A DNA stretch of 64,000 bases from Sulfitobacter aestuariivivens (GTDB lineage Bacteria > Pseudomonadota > Alphaproteobacteria > Rhodobacterales > Rhodobacteraceae), in assembly GCF_014763045.1 (NCBI RefSeq), contig NZ_JACTAG010000002.1, positions 372,001 through 436,000 on the forward strand. The letters run 5' to 3'. A program made the translations under genes and the position numbers. This document shows, in pieces, positions 44,194-53,980 of this stretch; the stretch's first letter is position 1, and the number at the start of each line of letters is the position of its first letter. Under the pieces are notes generated by a model, which saw nothing but the letters and a program-made list of their open reading frames with translations, was not told the DNA's origin and ran no database searches.

Positions 44194-44547
44194 TTAGCCC
44201 TGCCCTTGTGCCGCCATCAACTGGCGCAGCAGCATTTCTTCGGACATGCTGTCTTCTTCGGGCTTGTCCTGCTCCGCCCCCATCAGAAGCGCCATGGCGT
44301 CCTCTTCGGGCTCGTCCACTTCGATCTGGGTCTGGTTGCTTTCAATCAGACGCTCGCGCAGATCATCCGCAGCTTGCGTTTCATCGGCAATCTCGCGCAA
44401 TGACACTACAGGGTTCTTGTCGTTGTCACGATCGACCGTCACAGCGGAACCGGCAGAGATTTCGCGCGCCCTGTGGGCGGCGAGCATCACAAGCTCAAAA
44501 CGGTTGGGAACCTTGTCGACGCAATCTTCAACGGTGACACGGGCCAT
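44194..44547 (-). CDS. rpoZ: DNA-directed RNA polymerase omega subunit
   Basis: This 117-residue protein starts [21 protein letters not shown], the omega signature, with [10 protein letters not shown] and ALREI-like helices. The C-terminal half is long and acidic ([20 protein letters not shown]), as usual in Alphaproteobacteria. It stands 25 bp upstream of rel and is probably cotranscribed with it. Confidence 0.97.
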   Translation of the reverse strand: MARVTVEDCVDKVPNRFELVMLAAHRAREISAGSAVTVDRDNDKNPVVSLREIADETQAADDLRERLIESNQTQIEVDEPEEDAMALLMGAEQDKPEEDSMSEEMLLRQLMAAQGQG

Positions 44548-44809
44548 GGGATGCTCCAATCAGTAACGGTCTGCCAGAAGTGTGCTACTTAGGCGGCTTT
44601 GGCACAGGATACAAGGGGTTTCCCGCAGGTTTGCGGGTGAAACCAGCTGGTCTGCAGATGCCGTTGCGGCGCCCCGCCGAACCGCTGGTTTCAAGGGGCC
44701 CACACGCGCCTGGCCGGACAATAGCCGGGGCCGGGCAGCAAGGCCGCATAAAGCCGGCCTTTCGCGGGCAGATGCTGGGCCGTCCTGCAGGTAAGACAGA
44801 ACCGGTGCG

Positions 44810-45697
44810 TCAGGTTCGCGCGCGCCCCTCCGACCCATATTCAAGCCACATCCGATCCTCCGGCGTCAGCGCCTCATCCATCACCGCATCGTAATCGGCG
44901 CGTTCCTTGTCCGACAACACGCCCTGCCATTTCCCGCTGGTCCCACTGTGAAAAAACGCGGTGTCCGACTTCATGAACCCTTTGCCGCCCGATGGGGCAA
45001 ACCGCGCCGCATTCGCCTTCATGTTTTCAAAGGTTGCGGCGCGGACCAGTTCTGCCATGACCGCATCGGAGTGGGAAATATCCAACAGATCAGCCAGCTT
45101 TGCGAATGTACCCGGCAGATCCTGCGTCATGTCTGCATAGTGAAAAAGCGATACATTGGGTCGATCCGCCAGCGTCTTGGCCGCTTTGTAGTGCCGCAGA
45201 ATATGCGCAAGCGGCATTGCGTCGGTATCGAACCCTTCTGGTCCACCATCCAGGAATCGGCGATAGGTAATGCCGTCTGGGTCATCCTCAGGATACCACA
45301 TGTCGAACATAGAGAGCGGAAGATTCCGCACATGCCTGCGAAAGGAAAAATGCGCATCAAGCGGGTGCCGAAACACACAGACATACTGCGCCTGATCATC
45401 CAGCGGCAGCCCATCCATGGGCGTGTGGCTTTTCATGCTGCGCCGATGGGTCATCGCATCCAGACGGGCAGCGACCTCGGACATCTCGCGAATGCGTATG
45501 TCGACCCAGGGCATCTTGAATGACAGCTCTGTCTCGATCTCGGGATCGGCAAAAAACAGCAGGGCCACAATGGTTTGCATCCAGGTCGTGCCACATTTTG
45601 GCGGCGTGACAACAATGACGTCGTCCGGGCGAATGTCGACCATATCCCACCGTCTGCTGTCCGTCAGCGGTCCGAGGTAAAGCTTGCGCGCGGTCAT
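44810..45697 (-). CDS. Sulfotransferase (PAPS-dependent)
   Basis: This 295-residue protein resembles cytosolic SULT enzymes. The 5'-phosphosulfate-binding loop is VVTPPKCGTTWMQT, the 3'-phosphate-binding Arg/Ser is in VCVFRHPLDAHFSFRRH, and SGTSGKWQGVLSDKE matches the C-terminal PAPS loop. Start at 45697 gives a compact N terminus. The substrate is unknown; it has no glycan or lipid genes beside it. The 262 bp between it and rpoZ are GC-rich with no recognised gene. Confidence 0.9.
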   Translation of the reverse strand: MTARKLYLGPLTDSRRWDMVDIRPDDVIVVTPPKCGTTWMQTIVALLFFADPEIETELSFKMPWVDIRIREMSEVAARLDAMTHRRSMKSHTPMDGLPLDDQAQYVCVFRHPLDAHFSFRRHVRNLPLSMFDMWYPEDDPDGITYRRFLDGGPEGFDTDAMPLAHILRHYKAAKTLADRPNVSLFHYADMTQDLPGTFAKLADLLDISHSDAVMAELVRAATFENMKANAARFAPSGGKGFMKSDTAFFHSGTSGKWQGVLSDKERADYDAVMDEALTPEDRMWLEYGSEGRART

Positions 45698-45805
45698 GTC
45701 TAAAATCCTCGACGTGGGGCATGCCACAGCAAAAGCGAGGCAACAGCAGAACGCAACGCAAAAGTCCCGGCGTGTCTTTCGGTGTCGATCTTCGCCTGCA
45801 TAGCT

Positions 45806-46414
45806 TCAGATGGGCCTCACTGATTTAAGATCCTCCGCAGGAAGCGCTGTCAGCATCTCCTTAACGCTTGTACCCAGAACAGGATGCACCCACTCAGGCG
45901 CGACATCTGCCAACGGGACCAGTACAAACGCACGATCCTGCAACCGCGGATGTGGCAGGACCAACTGCTCAGGGCTGTCCCGCATCTGCTCTTCCAGTGG
46001 CAAACCGTGCCATAACCTATAGGTTTCCAGATCGGGCAATACCGCATCACCACACGCAATCATGTCCAGATCTAGGGTCCGCCCCGCCCAGCGCTTCGTT
46101 CGCACGCGCCCCATCATCGCCTCAACCTTGTGCAAGCGCTTCAACATCTCATCCGGCGCCCAGTTTGCGCTGATACTTGCCACTGCGTTTACATAGTCGG
46201 GTCCAGACCCCGGAGGAAACGCCGGGGTATGGTAGAATGCACTCGCGCCGCGAATCACCGCGCCGTCTGCAACAAGCCTCTCGAGCGCCGTTTTCAGCGT
46301 ATCTTGGGGCGGTCCGGCTGATGACGTAAGGTTAGCACCAAGCGCAATTAGGTAATTGAAACCGTATTTGAGCGTCGAATTGCCGTTTTCCCCGTGACCT
46401 GGCTCTTGCAGCAT
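45806..46414 (-). CDS. folK: 2-amino-4-hydroxy-6-hydroxymethyldihydropteridine diphosphokinase
   Basis: This 202-residue enzyme of folate synthesis has the pyrophosphokinase motifs YLIALGANL, FYHTPAFPPGSGPDYVN, KRWAGRTLDLDMIACGD and LPHPRLQDRAFVLVPLADV. The ATG at 46414 has an AAGGA site upstream, and a TTG six bases earlier is a less likely start. folP and folB are not adjacent. The 124 bp up to the NYN gene are a divergent promoter. Confidence 0.95.
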   Translation of the reverse strand: MLQEPGHGENGNSTLKYGFNYLIALGANLTSSAGPPQDTLKTALERLVADGAVIRGASAFYHTPAFPPGSGPDYVNAVASISANWAPDEMLKRLHKVEAMMGRVRTKRWAGRTLDLDMIACGDAVLPDLETYRLWHGLPLEEQMRDSPEQLVLPHPRLQDRAFVLVPLADVAPEWVHPVLGTSVKEMLTALPAEDLKSVRPI

Positions 46415-46544
46415 GGTCAAAAATCCTTACTGGTGCACAACCGAGCGGGGCGACGGTAAAAAGTTGCAGAGTACACCCGCGCCTCCGGGTCTGAGTTAAA
46501 ACCAAATTTATTGTATAGCGACGGCCCGCTGAAAGGACGACAAG

Positions 46545-47099
46545 ATGTTTTACAAGGACGAGCGCCTCGCGCTCTTCATTGACGGCTCCAATTTGTATGC
46601 CGCCGCCAAAACCCTTGGGTTTGATATTGACTACAAACTTCTCAAACAGGAGTTCATGCGCCGGGGCAAGCTGTTGCGCGCCTTCTACTACACCGCGTTG
46701 CTCGAGAATGATGAATATTCACCCATCCGCCCCCTGGTCGACTGGCTGAACTACAATGGCTTTGCCATGGTGACCAAACCCGCCAAGGAATACACCGACA
46801 GCATGGGTCGCCGGAAGGTCAAGGGCAACATGGACATTGAACTGGCCGTCGATGCGATGGAACTGGCGCCGCGCGTCGATCACATTGTTATCTTCTCGGG
46901 CGACGGCGATTTCCGCCCGCTTGTGGAAAGCCTTCAGCGTCAGGGCGTGCGCGTATCCGTGGTCAGCACGATCCGAAGCCAGCCCCCCATGATCAGCGAT
47001 GATCTGCGTCGCCAGGCCGATAATTTCATCGAGCTTGACGATCTGCGCGACGTCATCGGTCGCCCCCCGCGCGAGCCTCAGTCGTCCAACGACGACTAA
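46545..47099 (+). CDS. NYN-domain (LabA/DUF88) ribonuclease-like protein
   Basis: This 184-residue protein has the PIN-like NYN fold. LALFIDGSNLYAAAKTLGFD carries the first acidic residue, KGNMDIELAVDAMELA the second, and HIVIFSGDGDFRPLVESLQRQG the third cluster. Metal-dependent RNA cleavage is expected. Start is preceded by AAAGGACG. Expression is from its own promoter; AT-rich TTTATTGTATAGCG lies 20-35 bp upstream of the ribosome site. Confidence 0.92.
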   Translation: MFYKDERLALFIDGSNLYAAAKTLGFDIDYKLLKQEFMRRGKLLRAFYYTALLENDEYSPIRPLVDWLNYNGFAMVTKPAKEYTDSMGRRKVKGNMDIELAVDAMELAPRVDHIVIFSGDGDFRPLVESLQRQGVRVSVVSTIRSQPPMISDDLRRQADNFIELDDLRDVIGRPPREPQSSNDD

Positions 47100-47227
47100 C
47101 GCGGTAAGCGGGCCTTGCCAGACATCTGCCGGACCGTCACCGCACGAGCCCGCCTGCGCGCTCAGGGGCTGGACCCGCGCGCCGCGAAGGCTTACCTCTC
47201 AGGCATCCCGTATTCCGGAGCCTGCAC

Positions 47228-48178
47228 ATGACCAAGCCGCCCCTGACCCTCTACCTTGCTGCCCCGCGCGGCTTCTGCGCCGGCGTGGACCGCGCCATCA
47301 AGATCGTCGAAATGGCGCTGGAGAAATGGGGGGCGCCTGTCTATGTCCGCCACGAGATCGTGCACAACAAGTTCGTGGTCGACGGGCTGCGCGACAATGG
47401 CGCGGTCTTTGTCAGCACGCTGGAGGATTGCCCCGACGACCGCCCGGTGATCTTTTCAGCGCACGGCGTGCCGAAATCCGTCCCCAGCGCCGCGCAGGCG
47501 CGCAATATGGTCTATGTCGATGCCACCTGCCCGCTGGTCAGCAAGGTCCATATCGAGGCGCAGCGCCATCATGACAACGGCCTGCAGATGGTGATGATTG
47601 GTCACGCGGGCCACCCTGAAACGCTGGGCACCATGGGCCAGTTGCCCGAAGGCGAGGTGCTGCTGGTCGAAACGCCCGACGATGTCGCCACGCTTGACGT
47701 GCGCGACCCCGAAAAACTGGCCTATGTCACCCAGACCACACTCAGCGTCGATGACACCGCCGAAGTGGTCGCAGCGCTGCAGGCCCGGTTCCCCGCAATT
47801 GTTGGCCCCCACAAGGAAGACATCTGCTACGCCACCACCAACCGCCAGGAAGCGGTCAAGGCGATGGCGCCAAAGTGCGACGCCATGCTGGTTGTGGGCG
47901 CCCCCAATTCGTCAAACTCCAAACGGCTGGTCGAGGTCGGCGCACGCGCGGGCTGCGCCTATGCGCAACTTGTCCAGCGCGCGACAGACATCGATTGGCG
48001 CGCGCTGGAAGGGATCACCAGCATGGGCATCACCGCAGGTGCCTCAGCCCCCGAAGTGCTGATCGACGAAGTCATCGACGCTTTTGAGGCACGCTATGAC
48101 GTCACGCGCACATTGGTGGAAACCGCCAGGGAAAACGTGGAATTCAAGGTTCCCCGCGTCCTGCGCGAACCTGCCTGA
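47228..48178 (+). CDS. ispH: 4-hydroxy-3-methylbut-2-enyl diphosphate reductase
   Basis: IspH is the last enzyme of the MEP isoprenoid pathway, forming IPP and DMAPP with a [4Fe-4S] cluster. The 316-residue protein has the three cluster cysteines Cys17 (PRGFCAGV), Cys101 (DATCPL) and Cys200 ([11 protein letters not shown]). It opens a run of plus-strand genes. The product is unlikely to be related in function to the following genes. Confidence 0.98.
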   Translation: MTKPPLTLYLAAPRGFCAGVDRAIKIVEMALEKWGAPVYVRHEIVHNKFVVDGLRDNGAVFVSTLEDCPDDRPVIFSAHGVPKSVPSAAQARNMVYVDATCPLVSKVHIEAQRHHDNGLQMVMIGHAGHPETLGTMGQLPEGEVLLVETPDDVATLDVRDPEKLAYVTQTTLSVDDTAEVVAALQARFPAIVGPHKEDICYATTNRQEAVKAMAPKCDAMLVVGAPNSSNSKRLVEVGARAGCAYAQLVQRATDIDWRALEGITSMGITAGASAPEVLIDEVIDAFEARYDVTRTLVETARENVEFKVPRVLREPA

Positions 48179-48192
48179 AGGCACCCGCACCC

Positions 48193-48651
48193 ATGCGCCC
48201 CTACATCACGTTTGACGCCCGGATCATCCCCATGGACTGGGGAAAATCGACTTACACGGTGCTGCCCCTGCCCGATGACATCCTTGTCGATCTGGGTGCG
48301 CCGAAACGGGTGGAGGGCGAGATCGCCGACGCCCCTGTGAATCTCGCCGTGACCCGCGCACCGGTGATCGAAACCGCGTTTCTCTATACCGGCAAGACCT
48401 TCCTCAAGGAGGCGGGTATCGACCCGGGCGACAGGGTGGAGGTCCGCCTGCGCGCCGCTGATCCGAACCAAGTCGACGAACCACCCGCCCTGACAACCGC
48501 TCTGCGCAGTGCCGCGCTGACACAGGAATGGCAGCGCTTGACCCCGGGCAAAAGGCGCGGTCTGATCGCGCCGATCAATGCAGCCCGCAGTCCAAAAACA
48601 CAGGCCGCGCGGATCGCCCGTGTTCTTGCCGAGTTGAAAGGATCCCGATGA
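48193..48651 (+). CDS. DUF1905/YdeI-like domain protein
   Basis: This 152-residue protein has two parts: a DUF1905 beta barrel (residues ~1-85, with YTVLPLPDDILVDLG and GDRVEVRLR) and a C-terminal helical YdeI/OmpD-associated segment with LTPGKRRGLIAPINAARSPKTQAARI. It overlaps the exporter gene by 4 bp (ATGA). Function unknown. Confidence 0.85.
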   Translation: MRPYITFDARIIPMDWGKSTYTVLPLPDDILVDLGAPKRVEGEIADAPVNLAVTRAPVIETAFLYTGKTFLKEAGIDPGDRVEVRLRAADPNQVDEPPALTTALRSAALTQEWQRLTPGKRRGLIAPINAARSPKTQAARIARVLAELKGSR

Positions 48652-49262
48652 TATCGCTCCAGTTCCTCTTGACCGCCCTTGTCGTCGTCATCGCCCCCGG
48701 CACCGGGGTCATCTACACGCTTGCGATGGGCCTTGGTCAGGGCCGCCGCGCAGCACTCTGGGCCGCCCTGGGCTGCACATTCGGCATTGTGCCCCACCTT
48801 GCCGCAGCCACTCTTGGGCTGGCGGCAATCCTGCATACATCCGCCGTCCTCTTTCAGGTGGTGAAATGGGCGGGCGTTGCCTATCTGCTCTATCTCGCAT
48901 GGCAAATGCTGAAATCGGGTGGCGCACTGAATGTCACGGCACAAGGCACGCGCGAAAGCGGGTGGCGCACCGCACAGCGCGGGGCCCTTATCAACATCTT
49001 AAACCCCAAGCTGTCGATCTTCTTTCTGGCGTTGCTGCCTCCCTTTCTGTCCGGCACCCCGGCGACCGCAACCCTGGAAATGACCCTGCTTGGTGCGGTA
49101 TTCATGGCCATGACATTTGGCGTCTTCGTCCTTTACGGTGTATTCGCCGCTGCCGCGCGGGCGCGCGTGCTAGGATCTGCCGGCGTCATGGCCGTACTCA
49201 ACCGTAGCTTTGCCGCCATCTTTGCCGCCCTTGCTGGCCGACTGGCGTTGGAAAGGTCATGA
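48648..49262 (+). CDS. LysE family amino-acid exporter
   Basis: This 204-residue protein has about six membrane helices. LLTALVVVIAPGTGVIYTLAMGLGQGRR at the N terminus and a long central GALINILNPKLSIFFLALLP segment are LysE/RhtB hallmarks. It exports amino acids or homoserine lactones in other bacteria. ATGA overlaps link it to both neighbours. Confidence 0.93.
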   Translation: MISLQFLLTALVVVIAPGTGVIYTLAMGLGQGRRAALWAALGCTFGIVPHLAAATLGLAAILHTSAVLFQVVKWAGVAYLLYLAWQMLKSGGALNVTAQGTRESGWRTAQRGALINILNPKLSIFFLALLPPFLSGTPATATLEMTLLGAVFMAMTFGVFVLYGVFAAAARARVLGSAGVMAVLNRSFAAIFAALAGRLALERS

Positions 49263-49711
49263 GGCGCGTCCCGCCATCTGCCCTCCTGCTGGGCGCCGCA
49301 GGGTTGATCCCCTTTGTCTGGGCTGCACTGCTGGTGCTTGGCATCGGCACGCAACGCCCCCTGCCCCTGCCTGCCGTACTGACCGGCGACGGCCAGCTGA
49401 TCCTGATCCGCTATGGCGGTATCATCCTTGCCTTCATGTCTGGCGTACTCTGGGGCTTTGCCACGACGCAAAGCGGCGGCAAGGCGGCCATCGGATATGC
49501 CTGCGCGACAATTCCCGCACTCTGGTGGTTCTTCATGCCGGGGGGGCAGGCTGCAACCGCACTGATCAACCTGATGACAGGATTTGCGGCGCTTTTGATC
49601 CTTGATTACGCCTTCCAGCGCTGGGAAATGGCCCCTGACTGGTGGATGTCCCTGCGCATTCCGCTGACGGCGGTTGTATTGATTTGTCTTGGCATAGGAG
49701 CATGGGCATGA
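49259..49711 (+). CDS. DUF3429 membrane protein
   Basis: This 150-residue protein has four predicted helices and matches DUF3429: SALLLGAAGLIPFVWAALL, ILAFMSGVLWGFA and ALLILDYAFQRWEMAPDWW. Function unknown. The stop overlaps the methyltransferase start (ATGA). Confidence 0.88.
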   Translation: MRRVPPSALLLGAAGLIPFVWAALLVLGIGTQRPLPLPAVLTGDGQLILIRYGGIILAFMSGVLWGFATTQSGGKAAIGYACATIPALWWFFMPGGQAATALINLMTGFAALLILDYAFQRWEMAPDWWMSLRIPLTAVVLICLGIGAWA

Positions 49712-50301
49712 GCGATCGCGAAACACTGGGGGTCTATGATGCCCAGGCCGACGATTACGAAAAGATGATGACCGAAGAGGCCGCGCGCGACGCGCGGATC
49801 GTTGAGTTCATCGCCGCCTGTCCCGCAGGGGCTCAGGTGCTGGACGTCGGCTGTGGCCCCGGCAACTACGCCCGCCTGATGGCGGACGCGGGCCTCAAGG
49901 TCACTGCCATCGATGGCTCTGCAGAAATGGCGCGCCGCGCCGATCTTTTGCCCGGGGTCTCCGCCCGCCACGGCTACTTCGAAGATATCGATGCGGAGAA
50001 TGCTTATGATGGCATCTGGGCCAGCTTCAGCCTGCTCCACGCCCCCCGCGCCGACTTTCCCGGCCACCTTGCCCGCCTGCGCCGCGCCCTGCGCCCGGGT
50101 GGCGTGTTCTTTATCGGTATGAAAACTGGCACCGGTGAAGGCCGCGACGATCTGGGGCGGTTCTACACCTACTATACGCTGGAAGAGCTTGAGGATCATC
50201 TGCGCACCGCCGGTCTTACCCCCGCCGAAAACTGGACGGGCTACGGCAAGGGCCTTAGCGGGCAATATTCCGGCTGGGCGGTCATTCGCGCCGATGGCTG
50301 A
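49708..50301 (+). CDS. Class I SAM-dependent methyltransferase
   Basis: This 197-residue protein has motif [18 protein letters not shown] (residues ~45-61), motif [12 protein letters not shown] and motif IV-like [14 protein letters not shown], with post-motif [19 protein letters not shown] helices. The second ATG (49708), two codons into the frame, overlaps the DUF3429 stop; the first (49702) is also possible. The substrate is unknown. It overlaps rnhA by 8 bp. Confidence 0.9.
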   Translation: MSDRETLGVYDAQADDYEKMMTEEAARDARIVEFIAACPAGAQVLDVGCGPGNYARLMADAGLKVTAIDGSAEMARRADLLPGVSARHGYFEDIDAENAYDGIWASFSLLHAPRADFPGHLARLRRALRPGGVFFIGMKTGTGEGRDDLGRFYTYYTLEELEDHLRTAGLTPAENWTGYGKGLSGQYSGWAVIRADG

Positions 50302-50746
50302 TCTTTTCGCCTACACCGATGGCGCGTGTTCCGGCAATCCCGGCCCCGGCGGCTGGGGCGCGCTGATGCGGGCCATGGAAGGTGAAAAGATCGTCAAGGA
50401 ACGCGAACTGAAGGGGGGCGAGGCCCAGACCACCAACAACCGCATGGAACTTCTCGCCGCGATCAACGCGCTCGAAGCGCTTGAGCGGCCCTCGCGGATC
50501 ACCATCGTCACCGACAGCAATTACGTGAAAAACGGGATCACATCGTGGATCTTCGGCTGGAAGAAGAACGGTTGGAAAAGCGCCTCCAAAAAGCCCGTGA
50601 AAAACGCCGAGTTGTGGCAGCGACTGGATGCGGCACAAGCGCGCCATGAGGTCACGTGGGAATGGGTCAAGGGCCACGCGGGCCACCCGGAAAACGAACG
50701 CGCCGACCAGCTGGCCCGCGACGGCATGAAACCCTTCAAACCATGA
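50294..50746 (+). CDS. rnhA: Ribonuclease HI
   Basis: This 150-residue enzyme degrades the RNA of RNA:DNA hybrids. The catalytic carboxylates are Asp9 (YTDGACSGN), Glu52 ([10 protein letters not shown]), Asp74 (VTDSNYV) and Asp138 (NERADQLA). The basic handle region [15 protein letters not shown] is intact. The start at 50294 lies inside the methyltransferase end, and the stop overlaps the next start. Confidence 0.98.
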   Translation: MADLFAYTDGACSGNPGPGGWGALMRAMEGEKIVKERELKGGEAQTTNNRMELLAAINALEALERPSRITIVTDSNYVKNGITSWIFGWKKNGWKSASKKPVKNAELWQRLDAAQARHEVTWEWVKGHAGHPENERADQLARDGMKPFKP

Positions 50747-51144
50747 CGCATGCGGTCTCTTGCCCGGTCGCCCTGCACCCGGACGGCGCCCCCCAGCGCC
50801 TGCCGATCCTTGCGCACCCTTCGGACGGGCTGCACCTGATCACCGGCCACATCCGTAACGGCGAACGGGCTGACGCCTCCGCCGCACGTGCGCTTTTTGA
50901 GCAAAGCGGGCTCGAAACCCGCGCGGCCCTTGTTTTGGGCCAGTCTGATGCAATCGTCGACGATGAACACTGGCATTTCGCGCTGTGCCGCATCGCCCCG
51001 CCGGTGCGCGCCCGCTGGCAGCACCCCTGCCCGGACGGGGGTGGGCAGCCCCATCGCTTTGAATGGATAACACTTGCGCAGGCACGCAGCACGCTCCAAG
51101 GCCCCTGTCAGCGCGCACTGAACTGGATCGAGGCCGCCCTGTGA
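50743..51144 (+). CDS. Nudix-like protein with degenerate Nudix box
   Basis: This 133-residue protein has the Nudix box outline G35-x5-E41-x7-R49-A-L-F-E53-Q-S-G56-L, but the expected REUXEExGU reads RALFEQSGL, so two of the metal-binding glutamates are Ala50 and Gln54. Only Glu53 remains, so hydrolase activity is doubtful. ATGA overlaps connect it to rnhA and the TRIC channel. Confidence 0.8.
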   Translation: MTHAVSCPVALHPDGAPQRLPILAHPSDGLHLITGHIRNGERADASAARALFEQSGLETRAALVLGQSDAIVDDEHWHFALCRIAPPVRARWQHPCPDGGGQPHRFEWITLAQARSTLQGPCQRALNWIEAAL

Positions 51145-51764
51145 CACTGCTCAGCTTGCTTGACTACGCCTCTGTCCTGATTTTCGCGATCACGGGCGCG
51201 CTGGTGGCCAGCCGTGCGCAGCTTGATCTGGTGGGCTTTGCCTTTATCGCCTGCCTCACAGCGGTCGGCGGCGGCACCATCCGGGATGTGCTGCTGGACC
51301 GCAACCCGATTTTCTGGATCGCCAATCCCACATATCTCGCCGTTGGCGCTGGCGCTGCGCTGATCATCTTCTTCTCCGCACATCTGCTGGAAAGCCGCCT
51401 GCGCGCGCTGATCTGGCTGGACAGCTTTGCGCTCGCTGTGGCTGTGGCCGCGGGCGCTGGCGTGGCGATCTCGCTTGATCAATCCGCGGTGATCGTCATC
51501 CTGATGGGCATGATCACAGGCTGCATGGGCGGGCTGATGCGGGACGTGGTGGTTGGCGATGTGCCGGTTGTCCTCAAACAGGGGGAACTCTACGTCACCG
51601 CCGCCTTCGCCGGTGCCGCGACCACCATCGGCTGCGCTACCTACCTGACAGAAACGACAACGGCCCTGCTCATCGGCGCGGTCGTCACCTGGGTCCTGCG
51701 CGCAGGGTCGCTGCACTTCGGCTGGCACCTGCCTGTCTACAAAAGTGCTCCGCCAAAGACCTAA
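51141..51764 (+). CDS. Trimeric intracellular cation channel (TRIC/UPF0126) family protein
   Basis: This 207-residue protein is taken from GTG 51141 (overlap GTGA with the previous stop). It has seven predicted helices in two similar halves, with VGGGTIRDVLLDRNPIFW in the first and GCMGGLMRDVVVGDVPVVL in the second, the paired GGxxRD motifs of TRIC/YadS proteins. It is expected to conduct K+. Confidence 0.93.
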   Translation: MTLLSLLDYASVLIFAITGALVASRAQLDLVGFAFIACLTAVGGGTIRDVLLDRNPIFWIANPTYLAVGAGAALIIFFSAHLLESRLRALIWLDSFALAVAVAAGAGVAISLDQSAVIVILMGMITGCMGGLMRDVVVGDVPVVLKQGELYVTAAFAGAATTIGCATYLTETTTALLIGAVVTWVLRAGSLHFGWHLPVYKSAPPKT

Positions 51765-51805
51765 ACAGCATCCCGCGCTTCATCTTTCCCGTAAACTCTG
51801 TCCCG

Positions 51806-52042
51806 TCATTTCCGCCAGTGAAACGGCACGATAATCAGCGCCCCGACAGAGGCGACGATCGCATTCACGCCAGGCGACGAAAACCCAATCCGAAACATCA
51901 GCGCGACAAAGTTAAACAAGAGCGCGCCGCCCACGCAAATGATGATGCTCTGCAGGATACCGTTGTGGGTAAAGTTGGTCTTTTCAGACAGATACCCGAT
52001 GATCCCGGCGATCACGACGGTGCCGATCATGGTGGGAAACAT
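51806..52042 (-). CDS. GlsB/YeaQ/YmgE-like small membrane protein
   Basis: This 78-residue, mostly hydrophobic protein has three short helices with VVIAGIIGYLSEKTNFTHNG and a Gly-rich middle (CVGGALLFNFVALM), similar to the transglycosylase-associated GlsB family. It converges with the TRIC gene and lies 4 bp downstream of the fmt stop, probably at the end of the def-fmt operon. Confidence 0.75.
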   Translation of the reverse strand: MFPTMIGTVVIAGIIGYLSEKTNFTHNGILQSIIICVGGALLFNFVALMFRIGFSSPGVNAIVASVGALIIVPFHWRK

Positions 52043-52046
52043 CGCG

Positions 52047-52961
52047 TTATCCTTTGCTCAGATCAGTGCCGGGCACGATCTGCGCGCCACTTTGAAACAC
52101 GCCCACATCCTGCGCTGCCTTGCCCGCCCGTTGCAACCGCGTAAGCTGAACCGCCCCGGTGCCACAGGCCACGCGCAGGTGGGCATCAATCACCTCGCCC
52201 GGCGCGCCAACTCCTTGCGCCAGCATAGAGCCAAGCACCTTGATCCTGTGCCCGTCCAGCATGAACCAGGCCCCCGGAAAGGGCGATAGTCCCCGGATCA
52301 AACGATCCACTTCTACCGCAGGGCGCGCCCAGTCGATCCGCGCCTCGGCCTTGTCGATCTTGGCAGCATAAGTGACGCCCGCGTCCGGTTGTGGCACTGG
52401 CGAAAGGTGCGCCAGATCGGCAAGCGTATCCACGATCGCGGTGGCACCGATGGCGCTCAGACGATCATGCAACTCAGCCGTGGTTTCAGCCGCGCCGATG
52501 GGCGTTTCGCGCCGCAGCAGAACCGGGCCAGTGTCAAGGCCGGCCTCCATCTGCATGATGCAAACCCCCGTCTGCGCATCCCCCGCCATGATCGCGCGAT
52601 GGATGGGCGCCGCCCCCCGCCAGCGCGGCAAAAGGCTGGCGTGGATGTTCAGGCAGCCATGGGTAGGCGCATCCAGAACCGCCTGCGGCAGGATCAGACC
52701 ATAGGCAACGACCACGGCGATATCTGCCTTGAGCGCCGCAAATTCGGCCTGGGCCTGTTCTGTCTTCAAGGATGCCGGATGCCGCACGGGCAACCCCAGC
52801 GCTTCTGCTTTCTGGTGCACAGGGCCAGGGCGATCCTTTTTCCCGCGCCCGGCGGGGCGCGGCGGCTGTGTATAGACGCAGGCAATGTCGTGCCCTGCCG
52901 CCACCAGCGCCTCAAGTGCCGGCACCGAAAAATCGGGTGTTCCCATGAAAATGATGCGCAT
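52047..52961 (-). CDS. fmt: Methionyl-tRNA formyltransferase
   Basis: Fmt formylates initiator Met-tRNA using 10-formyl-THF. The 304-residue protein has [22 protein letters not shown] with the catalytic Asn-His pair, and [17 protein letters not shown]. The C-terminal OB fold binds the tRNA. It is preceded by three deformylase genes, which reverse the formylation on nascent proteins. Confidence 0.97.
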   Translation of the reverse strand: MRIIFMGTPDFSVPALEALVAAGHDIACVYTQPPRPAGRGKKDRPGPVHQKAEALGLPVRHPASLKTEQAQAEFAALKADIAVVVAYGLILPQAVLDAPTHGCLNIHASLLPRWRGAAPIHRAIMAGDAQTGVCIMQMEAGLDTGPVLLRRETPIGAAETTAELHDRLSAIGATAIVDTLADLAHLSPVPQPDAGVTYAAKIDKAEARIDWARPAVEVDRLIRGLSPFPGAWFMLDGHRIKVLGSMLAQGVGAPGEVIDAHLRVACGTGAVQLTRLQRAGKAAQDVGVFQSGAQIVPGTDLSKG

Positions 52962-52988
52962 CTGGTCCCCCTGACCGGGCAGGTTGCC

Positions 52989-53486
52989 CTAGCCCTTCAC
53001 TTTCTTCGCGCGCCGCAGCAGCATGTCCCGCTTCACCTTGCTCAGACGGTCAAAGTACATCCGTCCCTGCAGATGATCGATCTGATGCTGCACGCTGGTG
53101 GCCTCAAGCCCGACGAAATCGCCCCGGTTCACCACACCGTTCTCATCGAGATACCGCACAGAGACAGCGCGCGGGCGCTTGATGCTGGCCGATACGCCCG
53201 GCAGATTGGGGCTGGCCTCTTCGTGTGTGCTCAGCTTGGCTGAACGTTCCAGGACCTCAGGGTTCGCCATGCGGATGCGCCGGTTGCGCGTTTCAGAGGC
53301 ATCTACCACTGCCACCTGCAGCATCACGCCGATTTGCGGCGCGGCCAGCCCGACACCCGGCATGGCATCCATCGTCTCGATCATATCCTCCCAAAGCGTT
53401 CGGATCTCATCAGTGATCTCAGACACAGGCTCTGCCGCTGTGCGCAGGCGGTTGTCGGGCCAGGGGATGAATCGGCGAACGGTCAT
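52989..53486 (-). CDS. Peptide-deformylase-like protein with lost catalytic residues
   Basis: This 165-residue paralogue of the two deformylases upstream retains the substrate loop PGVGLAAPQ. In motif 2 the metal-binding Cys is Ser92 (EASPNLPGV instead of EGCLS), and in motif 3 the catalytic Glu is Gln135 (QHQIDHL instead of QHExDHL). Metal binding and hydrolysis are therefore unlikely to be normal. It is the copy next to fmt and overlaps the second deformylase by 4 bp, showing it is still expressed in step. It may bind ribosomes or N termini without catalysis. Confidence 0.92.
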   Translation of the reverse strand: MTVRRFIPWPDNRLRTAAEPVSEITDEIRTLWEDMIETMDAMPGVGLAAPQIGVMLQVAVVDASETRNRRIRMANPEVLERSAKLSTHEEASPNLPGVSASIKRPRAVSVRYLDENGVVNRGDFVGLEATSVQHQIDHLQGRMYFDRLSKVKRDMLLRRAKKVKG

Positions 53487-53980
53487 TGCGCCTGATATTC
53501 TGCGATCTTGGCCGCGCGGGTTTCACCGTCAAGATGATCAAAGGTCACGACCCCATCCAGATGATCAAGCTCGTGCTGCGCGCAAGCGGCAGCGAACCCT
53601 TCGAAACTTTGCACATACCGCGCCCCGTTCAGGCCGGTCCAGACCATCTGCACCTGCGCGGGCCGCGAAACATCGGCGCTGACCCCGGGGATCGACAGGC
53701 ACCCTTCGGCATGGGTCGCGCGGTCTTCGCTGACCTCTTGCAACATCGGGTTGATGCAGACAAGCGGGTCGGATTTGCCCTCTTTCCAGCCCGTGTCCAT
53801 CACGAACATCCTTTCCAGTACCCCGACCTGAGGCGCCGCCAACCCCCGACCCGGTGCCGCGTACATCGTTTCCAGCATATCATTGGCCAAGGCCTCGATC
53901 CGGGGCGTGATGTCCGTCACCGGCGCACAGGTCTCGGCAAGGCGCGGATCAGGCCAGCGCAAAATCTCAAGAACGCTCAT
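53483..53980 (-). CDS. def: Peptide deformylase (second copy)
   Basis: This 165-residue metalloenzyme has all three motifs: GRGLAAPQ, AEGCLSIPG (Cys94) and QHELDHLDG (His136, Glu137, His140). It removes the N-formyl group from nascent proteins. It overlaps both flanking deformylase genes by 4 bp. Confidence 0.95.
   Translation of the reverse strand: MSVLEILRWPDPRLAETCAPVTDITPRIEALANDMLETMYAAPGRGLAAPQVGVLERMFVMDTGWKEGKSDPLVCINPMLQEVSEDRATHAEGCLSIPGVSADVSRPAQVQMVWTGLNGARYVQSFEGFAAACAQHELDHLDGVVTFDHLDGETRAAKIAEYQAQ

Noticed and set aside
44560-44844. 94-codon minus-strand frame between rpoZ and the sulfotransferase
   Set aside because: It overlaps the sulfotransferase end, is rich in Arg/Ala and lacks any recognisable domain.
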